Assembly: GCA_018402305.1 (NCBI GenBank)
Contig: JAGYJE010000004.1
Span: 1-64,000, forward strand
Direction: 5' to 3'
Source of the DNA: Puniceicoccaceae bacterium
Lineage (GTDB): Bacteria; Verrucomicrobiota; Verrucomicrobiia; Opitutales; Coraliomargaritaceae
DNA length: 64,000 nt
The position numbers were made by a program, and so were the translations under genes. This document shows positions 57,753-64,000 of this stretch, in pieces. Position 1 is the first letter of the stretch. Every line of letters begins with the position of its first letter. The notes below the pieces were generated by a model. That model searched no databases and had not been told where the DNA came from. It saw nothing but the letters and a program-made list of their open reading frames with translations.

Positions 57753-57999
57753 AATCGTTATCAAGAAGTCTGCGGCGAAGGAAATCGAAAAGATTCAAAA
57801 GAAAGATAGAATTCGGATCGTTGAGAAAATCAGAAGCCTTTCGAGCGATCCGCACCAAGTCGGAAGTAAAAAACTCTCCGGGCAGGAAAAATACAGAATC
57901 CGACAGGGGAGTTATCGAATCTTATATCAAATCATTAATGATGAGTTGATCATCAACGTCGTAAAAGTTGGGCACCGTCGCGACGTCTACAAAAACTAG
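57739..57999 (+). CDS. RelE-family toxin
   Basis: 86 residues from the ATG at 57739: YRIVIKKSAAKEIEKIQKKD, then VGSKKLSGQEKYRIRQGSYRILYQI, ending VGHRRDVYKN. This is a textbook RelE/ParE fold. It overlaps its antitoxin gene and ends 16 bases before attC-like site 5. It is related to the RelE at 24221, which has the same ending (RHRKDVYR). Confidence 0.9.
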   Translation: MENYRIVIKKSAAKEIEKIQKKDRIRIVEKIRSLSSDPHQVGSKKLSGQEKYRIRQGSYRILYQIINDELIINVVKVGHRRDVYKN

Positions 58000-58015
58000 T
58001 GTGAACCAGTCGACG

Positions 58016-58088
58016 CAGACAACCCAGGTAACCCGCCCCTAAACTCTAAAAATCAACTGGACGACTGAGCCCTCAGGCTGGTTGTCTG
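58016..58088 (+). repeat. attC-like imperfect palindrome, site 5
   Basis: CAGACAACCCAG at 58016-58027 pairs with CTGGTTGTCTG at 58078-58088, one bulged C. The AAC and GTT triplets are opposite each other in the stem, as in attC cores. Its sequence matches site 7 of the first locus (CAACCCA then GTAAC then CGCCC; and CAGGCTGG then CTCATCGATA) with compensating arm changes. Confidence 0.6.
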
Positions 58089-58103
58089 GTCTCATCGATA
58101 TGG

Positions 58104-58232
58104 GAAAGAAAATGGTTTTTACAACCGCTTGCGCTAGGCGGGGAGGAAGGGAGAAGGAAATGTTGCCCCTTGATGAATCACCTCCCCATCCTCGCCCGCA
58201 GGGCTCTCTAGCGCAGCGGTTGTAAAAAAATG
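58104..58232. repeat. 129-bp imperfect palindrome
   Basis: TTTTTACAACCGCTTGCGCTAG on the left and CTAGCGCAGCGGTTGTAAAAA on the right pair with a single bulged T; inside, GGGGAGG pairs with CCTCCCC. Partial copies lie at 57446-57467 and around 53470-53494. Length and AAC/GTT placement recall long attC sites such as the Vibrio repeats, but it could be a MITE. Confidence 0.7.
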
Positions 58233-58338
58233 GAATGAAGGGAAGAGAAAGCACTTGCCGAGATTGGCCTCGTCGGGCATTCTGAAATCCATATCAAGCC
58301 GGAGCTGGACAACCCCATTCACGCCGCCGGAAATCCGA

Positions 58339-58379
58339 GAATCACCAGTAATCCTAAACCCTCAGGCTGGGGTGATGTC
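58339..58379 (+). repeat. attC-like imperfect palindrome, site 6
   Basis: GAATCACCAG pairs with CTGGGGTGATGTC. The CCTAAAC and CTCAGGCTGG segments match site 5, and the 3' flank CTCACCGTTAGCG matches that of site 1 (CTCACCGTTGGCC), giving a GTTRRR-like core. It is the shortest and most degenerate of the seven. Confidence 0.45.
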
Positions 58380-58440
58380 CTCACCGTTAGCGAAAAGAGA
58401 AAAGATTGCAGTTCTTCTAAGTTTCCCTAGATTTGGATTC

Positions 58441-58647
58441 ATGAGTATCGCTGAAATAAAAGAAATGTCTCATAATGAACGTCTTATGACTATGGAGGCA
58501 CTCTGGGATGCATTATGCCACGAGGACAGAGAGCCCATGTCGCCCGATTGGCACGAAGGTGTTTTGAAGGACCGATCTTCAAAAATCGCTTCTGGACAAG
58601 CAACCTTTCTATCCCTTGATGAGTCGAAAGAACGCATCGAAGGATGA
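58441..58647 (+). CDS. Orphan addiction-module antitoxin
   Basis: 68 residues from the ATG at 58441: IKEMSHNERLMTMEALWDAL followed by MSPDWHEGVLKDRSSKIASG, the same TIGR02574-like family as the antitoxin at 25410. The next ATG (58644) overlaps its stop as expected for a toxin, but that frame stops after 12 codons, so the toxin is lost. Confidence 0.85.
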   Translation: MSIAEIKEMSHNERLMTMEALWDALCHEDREPMSPDWHEGVLKDRSSKIASGQATFLSLDESKERIEG

Positions 58648-58682
58648 GTCGATTTGATGTGACGATGCTTGACGATTCCTGA
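58644..58682 (+). pseudogene. Toxin gene reduced to its first 12 codons
   Basis: The frame starts at an ATG overlapping the antitoxin stop (ATGA) and reads MSRFDVTMLDDS before a TGA. ParE/RelE toxins continue for about 95 residues from a similar beginning. The rest has been replaced by sequence leading into tRNA-Pro. Confidence 0.55.
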
Positions 58683-58705
58683 AAATACTCCGTTGAACCA
58701 GCTCG

Positions 58706-58730
58706 TTCGCAGGTTCAAAGCTCTGTCGTC
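58706..58730 (+). repeat. Inverted partial copy of the tRNA-Pro T-arm
   Basis: TCGCAGGTTCAAA then CTGTCG on the plus strand is identical to the T-arm region of the tRNA-Pro gene on the minus strand, with a one-base length difference between the two blocks. It is in inverted orientation 25-50 bases from the tRNA 3' end. Confidence 0.65.
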
Positions 58731-58750
58731 CAGCGACAATTTTTTCAAAA

Positions 58751-58828
<78 letters not shown>

Positions 58829-58912
58829 ACCTGAAATTTGATGATAAGGGCTGCGGAAACGACCCGGGTCAAGCCTATATCTTTTTTTGGCGATTCTTTC
58901 CGCCAGGTGCGA

Positions 58913-59587
58913 TCAGCGGCGGGAGGCGAGGAGGTAGAGTAACCAGCCGAGGCTGCTGACGAATGCCGCGACATAGGTGAAGGCGGCGGCATCGAGTGTC
59001 TTGGTGACGCCTTCCATTTCGTCGCTTTCCACGATGCCAAGGCCGACGAGCTGCGCCTTGGCGCGCTTACTGGCGTCGAACTCGACGGGCAGGGTGACGA
59101 GTTGGAACACGGTCAGCACCAGGTAGACCAGGATCCCCAGATTGAGCAGGACGGGGCCGAAGCCGCCGAAAAAGAAACCACCAAACATGACAATAGGCAG
59201 GAGCTGCGAGGCGAAGCCGGTGATGGGAACGAGTGCCATGCGCAGGTTGAGCGGTGCGTATTGCTGCTTGTGCTGGATGGCATGGCCGGCCTCGTGGGCA
59301 GCGACTCCGAGGGCCGCGAGACTGGATCCGCGGTAGTTATCGCGGCTGAGTGCCAGGCGCTTATGGGTGGGATCGTAGTGATCAGTCAGTGTGCCGTGGC
59401 ACTCGACGATCTCGACATCGTCAATCCCGGCGCTTCGCATGACGGCCTCGGCCGCCTCGCGCCCGGTGATCCGGCCCCGGGAGGCGACCTGTACGTAACG
59501 ATTGTAGGCGCCCTTGACCTTCATCTGCGCCCAGAGGCCGACGAGCAGGGGAACAATAATCAGGAGGATGAATGGTGTAAGTGTCAT
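58913..59587 (-). CDS. YugP-like membrane zinc metallopeptidase
   Basis: 224 residues. An N-terminal membrane helix (FILLIIVPLLVGLWAQ) is followed by a small domain with ITGREAAEAVMRSAGI, the zinc motif HEAGHAIQH at 98-106, and three further hydrophobic segments. This is the neutral zinc metallopeptidase 2 (YugP) family, of unknown substrate. Length is normal. It is minus strand, just left of the thioredoxin-like gene (divergent). Confidence 0.9.
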   Translation of the reverse strand: MTLTPFILLIIVPLLVGLWAQMKVKGAYNRYVQVASRGRITGREAAEAVMRSAGIDDVEIVECHGTLTDHYDPTHKRLALSRDNYRGSSLAALGVAAHEAGHAIQHKQQYAPLNLRMALVPITGFASQLLPIVMFGGFFFGGFGPVLLNLGILVYLVLTVFQLVTLPVEFDASKRAKAQLVGLGIVESDEMEGVTKTLDAAAFTYVAAFVSSLGWLLYLLASRR

Positions 59588-59766
59588 AAGTCAGGTAGGA
59601 AGCTGTTTAGATCACTGCAGGCAACATCGGTTCCAAAAAATAGTCAATTGCCAACAGCACGATTCAAGGGTTGAAATTTGCAGGAATCTTTTGAGGAATA
59701 AAAAAGAGTCCAGGAGGTCATACAGACCGACTGGAGAAACCAAACTAAGACAACCGAATACACATC

Positions 59767-60213
59767 ATGAAAAAATGCCTACTCACTCTGTGCCTGACTC
59801 TTTTGAGTCTAAATCTTGTCTCCGCTGCGGGGGACGCCTGGATGACTGATTTTGAGGCGGCGAGAGAAAAGGCGTTGGCCGAGCAAAAACCAATCTTGGT
59901 TGATTTTACGGGGTCGGACTGGTGCGGCTGGTGCATCAAACTCGATGAAGAGGTTTTCAGCCAAAGCGCCTTTCAGCAGTATGCGGCTGCAGAACTGGTT
60001 CTGGTGGAAATTGATTTTCCAAGGAACAAAACGCAGTCGGACGAATTAAAAGCGCAAAACCGGGCTTTGGCCGAAAAATACGGCGTTCGTGGCTTTCCGA
60101 CGATTCTGCTTCTGTCGCCCGAGGGCGCATTAATCGAAAAAACCGGGTACCGGCGGGGGGGCGCTGCCGGCTACATTGAACACCTTCAGGGCATCTTGGC
60201 GTCTGCGGAGTAG
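59767..60213 (+). CDS. Periplasmic thioredoxin-like protein
   Basis: 148 residues with a signal peptide ending near LNLVSAAG and a thioredoxin_7/DUF255-type fold. The redox motif is WCGWC (Cys53/Cys56), preceded by PILVDFTGSD, and the cis-Pro block is VRGFPTILLL. It probably reduces disulfides or cytochrome c partners in the periplasm. A tandem repeat and tRNA-Phe follow. Confidence 0.9.
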   Translation: MKKCLLTLCLTLLSLNLVSAAGDAWMTDFEAAREKALAEQKPILVDFTGSDWCGWCIKLDEEVFSQSAFQQYAAAELVLVEIDFPRNKTQSDELKAQNRALAEKYGVRGFPTILLLSPEGALIEKTGYRRGGAAGYIEHLQGILASAE

Positions 60214-60235
60214 CGGAGACCCGAAAAAATAGGGC

Positions 60236-60390
<155 letters not shown>

Positions 60391-60539
60391 GCAAATGAAA
60401 GAGGCGGATTAAGATAAGCGGGGCTACAGGCGTCAACTGAGTTTTTTAGTTTTTTTCAGGAAATTCAAACAAGTGTTTGTCTTCTGCGCAGGAGCCCGCA
60501 TAAGTCACCGGGATGGGATTAACCGCCATACCGCAACTC

Positions 60540-61664
60540 ATGCAAAAAAAGATACTTTTCGCCGTCTCGCTCTTCGTCCTGATCGGTTCCATTGTGGCCT
60601 TCGTTGTGTTGACGAAGCTCGCGCAATTCGGCTCGGGGGATGCTTCGGCAGGAGGACCGCCTCCGGAGACGGTCTCGACCTTTGTCGTGGAGCGGCAGGT
60701 TTGGGAGCGTGGCATTGACGCGGTCGGCACGGTTGAGCCGATTCAGGGGGTGCTTCTGGAAAACGAGGTGGCGGGGGTTGTCGATTCAATCAACTTTGCC
60801 AATGGTGCTTCCGTCAAGGCGGGGGATGTTTTGGTGCAGCTCGACATACAGGTGGAACAGGCGCAGCTCCGCGCGGCCCGCGCGGACCTCAGTTTGGCCG
60901 AAGCGGAATTTGAGCGGAGCCAGCGTTTGCGCGAGGGCGGGAACCTTCCGCAGTCGCAACTGGACCGGGCCGTTGCCGATCTGGAGCGAGCCAAGGCGGA
61001 GGTGGAGAACATTGAGGCGATCATTGACCGCAAGACGATCCGTGCGCCGTTTGATGGCCGCGCGGGGATTCGCCGCATCAACCTGGGGCAATTTCTTTCC
61101 ACCGGGGCGCCCATCGTATCGGTGCAGGCCTTTGATCGCGTCTATATTAATTTCAATCTCCCGCAGAGCAGTCTTGGCACAATCACGGAAGGGCTGACGA
61201 TTGATGTTTCCAGCGATGGGTTTCCCGGGGAAATCATTACCGGGAAGGTCACGGCGATCAACCCCCTGGTGGATCCGGTGACGCGGTCTGTCGAAATTCA
61301 GGGAACGATTGAGAACACGGCGGATAAACTTCGCTCGGGTCTCTTCGTTCGCGTGCGCATTCGCATGCCGGAGGATGACAACGTCCTCGTTGTGCCGTCC
61401 ACCGCGATTCTCTACGCGCCGTACGGCAACAGCGTCTACAAGGTGGTCGATGCGGAGGATGCGGACGGAGGTCAGGTGGTCAACCAGTCCTTTGTGCGGA
61501 TTGGGCGGCGCCTTGGCGATTTCGTCGCCATCGAAAGCGGGCTTGAGGAGGGCGATGTCGTTGTTTCAGCGGGAGCCTTCAAACTTCGCAACAAGGCGCC
61601 TGTGCGAATTAATAACGACCTGGCACCTCAGCCGGAGAAAGCGCCCACACCACCCAATTCCTGA
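60540..61664 (+). CDS. RND efflux periplasmic adaptor (membrane fusion protein)
   Basis: 374 residues from the ATG at 60540. N-terminal anchor helix (ILFAVSLFVLIGSIVAFVVL), then the biotinyl-lipoyl-like half motif (LENEVAGVVDSINFANGASVKAGDVL in parts), a short alpha-hairpin (LSLAEAEFERSQRLREGG), the RAPFDGRAGIRRINLGQ block, the beta-barrel and a membrane-proximal domain. It links the inner-membrane pump encoded next to an outer-membrane channel. An in-frame ATG at 60513 is an alternative. Confidence 0.93.
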   Translation: MQKKILFAVSLFVLIGSIVAFVVLTKLAQFGSGDASAGGPPPETVSTFVVERQVWERGIDAVGTVEPIQGVLLENEVAGVVDSINFANGASVKAGDVLVQLDIQVEQAQLRAARADLSLAEAEFERSQRLREGGNLPQSQLDRAVADLERAKAEVENIEAIIDRKTIRAPFDGRAGIRRINLGQFLSTGAPIVSVQAFDRVYINFNLPQSSLGTITEGLTIDVSSDGFPGEIITGKVTAINPLVDPVTRSVEIQGTIENTADKLRSGLFVRVRIRMPEDDNVLVVPSTAILYAPYGNSVYKVVDAEDADGGQVVNQSFVRIGRRLGDFVAIESGLEEGDVVVSAGAFKLRNKAPVRINNDLAPQPEKAPTPPNS

Positions 61665-61724
61665 CCTGAATCCACGCCGGCTGACCTAGGCCGGAACGGA
61701 CGTTCCCATTACCTTTTAGAGGAC

Positions 61725-64000
61725 ATGCAAAGCGCATTCACAGACATCTTTATCAAACGTCCGGTGCTGGCTATCGTGATCAGCCTGATCATCGTCATCG
61801 CCGGCTTGCAGGCGATTTCGACGCTGACCATCCGGCAGTATCCGCGCAATGAAAACGCGAAAATCACCATCTCGACCGCCTACATCGGCGCCGATGCGGA
61901 ACTGGTGCGGGGCTTCATTACCGTGCCCATAGAGCGGGCCATTGCCACGGCGGACGGGATTGACTATATCAGCTCGCAGAGTCAGCCCGGCCTCTCACAG
62001 ATCGAGGTGCGCCTGCGGCTGAACTACGATTCGACCAAGGCCTTGGCGGAGGTCAGCTCCAAGGTGGACGAGGTGCGGGGCGATTTACCCCCGGAATCTG
62101 AGGTGCCGATCATTTCTGTGGAGTCGGCGGACAGCGAGCGCGCGTCCGCCTACCTTTCCTTCGCTTCGGATGTATTGGAGGCCAACGAGATCACGGACTA
62201 TCTGGTGCGGGTCGTGCAACCGCGGCTGACTGCGGTCTTCGGCGTGCAGGAGGCGGAGATCTTGGGCGGGCGGACCTTTGCCATGCGCATCTGGCTCGAT
62301 CCCGTCCGGATGGCTTCACTCGGCGTCAGTCCCACGCAGGTGCGGGAGGCACTGGCGGCCAATAACTTCCTGTCGGCGGTTGGCCGCACCAAGGGGAACC
62401 TGGTCACCGCCAATCTCTCGACCAATACGGACCTGAACTCAGTCGAAGACTTCGAGCAGCTCGTGGTCTACAACGAGGGGGATCGCGTCGTGCGAATCAA
62501 AGATATCGCAACGGTGGAACTCGGTGGTGAGAACTACGATTCGGAGGTGCGCTTTTCCGGGGAAAACGCCGTCTTCATGGGGATGTATGTCTTACCCAAC
62601 GCGAACACGGTTGACGTGATTCGGGCGGTGCGCGAAGAGCTGGACCGCATCCGGGCGGAACTACCGGAGGGGCTCAGTGCCAACATCGGCTACGATTCGA
62701 CGGTCTACATCGAGGCGTCAATTCAGGAAGTCACGAACACGCTCGTGCAGACGCTGATTATCGTGATGTTCGTCATCTTCTTGTTTCTGGGCCGGCTCCG
62801 GAGCATTCTTGTGCCCGTCATCGCCATCCCCATTTCCCTGATCGGCGCGGTTTTTGTTATGCAGTTGTTCGGCTTTACGATCAACCTGCTCACGCTGCTG
62901 GCGATTGTTCTGGCGGTCGGTGTGGTCGTGGACGATGCCATTATCGTGGTGGAGAACATTGAGCGCCACCTGCGGGAAGGGATGTCTTCAACGGAGGCGG
63001 CCCTCACCGGGGTGCGCGAGCTGATCGGGCCCATCATTGCCACCACGCTGACCTTGGTTGCGGTCTACATTCCGATTGCCTTTCAGGGTGGGTTAACGGG
63101 GTCGCTCTTCCGGGAGTTTGCCCTGACGCTTTCCGGGGCGCTTGTCGTATCGAGCATCGTCGCGCTCACGCTTAGCCCCATGCTGTCCTCCAAGGTGCTC
63201 AAGACGGGTCCGCCCACGGGCCTGGCCAAGCACATTAACAACGGCTTTGAGCGCCTGCGCGCAGTCTATCGCTCCGTCCTCGACCTCAGTCTGCAAACCC
63301 GCTGGGCGATCTATGCGGCCTGGGTGGTTTTGGCGATCCTCGTCGTACCAATGTTCGTGCTGTCGCCTCAGGAGCTGGCCCCGGAGGAGGACCAGGGCGT
63401 GATTTTCGGGATTGTCGATGCTCCGGCAAATTACGCCATCGAAGAGACTGCGCGCTACGCGGAGTCGGCCAACGATGCCTTTTTCAGTTTTCCGGAGACC
63501 AGTTACACCTTCCAGCTCAGTTTCCCGAATAGCGGATTTTCCGGAATGATCCTGAAGCCCTGGGCAGAGCGCGAGCGCACGACTGCCGAGCTGGTGCCCC
63601 TGGTCCAGGGAAAGCTGTCTCAAATCAGCGGGATCAGTGTCTTTCCGACCACCCCGGCGCCGCTTCCCGGCGGATCGAATTTCCCCGTCGAATTCGTCAT
63701 CGGCTCGACCGCCGAGCCCGAGCGTATCCTCGAGTTTGTCAACCAGATCCGGGCCAAGGCCATCGAGAGCGGGCGCTTTGCCTTCCCGCCCATTATCGAT
63801 ACCAAGATCGACCAGCCTGAAACGGAATTTAAGATCGATCGCGACCTTACCGCCACACTCGGTCTGGATCTGCGCGATGTCGGCGCCGACCTGGGTGCAC
63901 TGGTCGGGGGTAATTTTGTCAACCGCTTCAATATTGACGGGCGCAGTTATAAAGTGATCCCGCAGATTGAGCGGGTGGGGCGCCTCAACGCCGAGCAACT
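61725..64000 (+). CDS. RND-family (HAE1/AcrB-like) efflux permease, cut by the window end
   Basis: The ATG at 61725 opens a frame that runs to the window edge (about 758 codons seen of roughly 1030). It starts MQSAFTDIFIKRPVLAIVIS, typical of AcrB/MexB relatives. The porter domain follows, then TM segments with VVVDDAIIVVENIERH, which contains the proton-relay Asp pair, and FREFALTLSGALVVSS. It exports hydrophobic compounds using the proton gradient. It starts 60 bases after the adaptor gene, forming an operon. Substrate unknown. Confidence 0.93.
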   Translation, partial: MQSAFTDIFIKRPVLAIVISLIIVIAGLQAISTLTIRQYPRNENAKITISTAYIGADAELVRGFITVPIERAIATADGIDYISSQSQPGLSQIEVRLRLNYDSTKALAEVSSKVDEVRGDLPPESEVPIISVESADSERASAYLSFASDVLEANEITDYLVRVVQPRLTAVFGVQEAEILGGRTFAMRIWLDPVRMASLGVSPTQVREALAANNFLSAVGRTKGNLVTANLSTNTDLNSVEDFEQLVVYNEGDRVVRIKDIATVELGGENYDSEVRFSGENAVFMGMYVLPNANTVDVIRAVREELDRIRAELPEGLSANIGYDSTVYIEASIQEVTNTLVQTLIIVMFVIFLFLGRLRSILVPVIAIPISLIGAVFVMQLFGFTINLLTLLAIVLAVGVVVDDAIIVVENIERHLREGMSSTEAALTGVRELIGPIIATTLTLVAVYIPIAFQGGLTGSLFREFALTLSGALVVSSIVALTLSPMLSSKVLKTGPPTGLAKHINNGFERLRAVYRSVLDLSLQTRWAIYAAWVVLAILVVPMFVLSPQELAPEEDQGVIFGIVDAPANYAIEETARYAESANDAFFSFPETSYTFQLSFPNSGFSGMILKPWAERERTTAELVPLVQGKLSQISGISVFPTTPAPLPGGSNFPVEFVIGSTAEPERILEFVNQIRAKAIESGRFAFPPIIDTKIDQPETEFKIDRDLTATLGLDLRDVGADLGALVGGNFVNRFNIDGRSYKVIPQIERVGRLNAEQ

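Overview
The window looks like a chromosomal segment of a free-living Gram-negative bacterium of the Verrucomicrobia, probably the Opitutae/Puniceicoccales side. The pointers are a PEP-CTERM protein, a REP-transposase (RAYT) remnant, YicC/RlmN/RadC-type housekeeping genes of that flavour, and abundant short tandem repeats just after stop codons. This is inference from gene content and style; no rRNA lies in the window.

Layout. 0.1-24 kb is ordinary core genome: a RAYT remnant, a NamZ-like hydrolase, glycerate kinase, RNase G, RodA, a NUDIX protein, LysA, MnmA, RlmH, an RRM protein with a frameshift, SerA, LspA, an internally shortened CorA, YhbY, an M48 lipoprotein protease, an M20 dipeptidase, HemW, RpoN and ComM. 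24.1-28.6 kb is an accessory island. Toxin-antitoxin and small-gene cassettes all lie on the minus strand and read away from a plus-strand integron-type tyrosine recombinase that is broken in two, with a GIY-YIG gene bounded by hairpins sitting in the break. 28.7-34.4 kb is the 2-oxoglutarate dehydrogenase operon (sucA-sucB-lpd). 34.5-51.4 kb is core again: amidohydrolase, MutM, AroK, PanE, SpeA, TilS, FtsH, AroE, an aldo-keto reductase, YicC, HPr, a methyltransferase, RadC, RlmN and a SurA-like isomerase. 51.4-58.7 kb is a second accessory region: IS3 and GxxExxY fragments, a PEP-CTERM propeller protein, VapBC-like and RelE-type modules, and a broken antitoxin/toxin pair next to tRNA-Pro. 58.7-64 kb holds a YugP-like protease, a thioredoxin-like protein, tRNA-Phe and an RND efflux adaptor/permease pair cut by the window end.

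The most interesting observation is a set of seven short imperfect palindromes at or just after the stop codons of cassette-like genes in both accessory regions. Their arms change in a compensatory way and keep bulged bases at the same places, and the same two sub-types occur at both loci 30 kb apart. I read them as attC-like recombination sites of a decaying integron whose cassettes are mostly toxin-antitoxin modules. The canonical attC core is only partly recognisable, so this could also be a divergent or undescribed cassette system. A second candidate novelty is the GIY-YIG gene flanked by three covarying hairpins inserted in the integrase.
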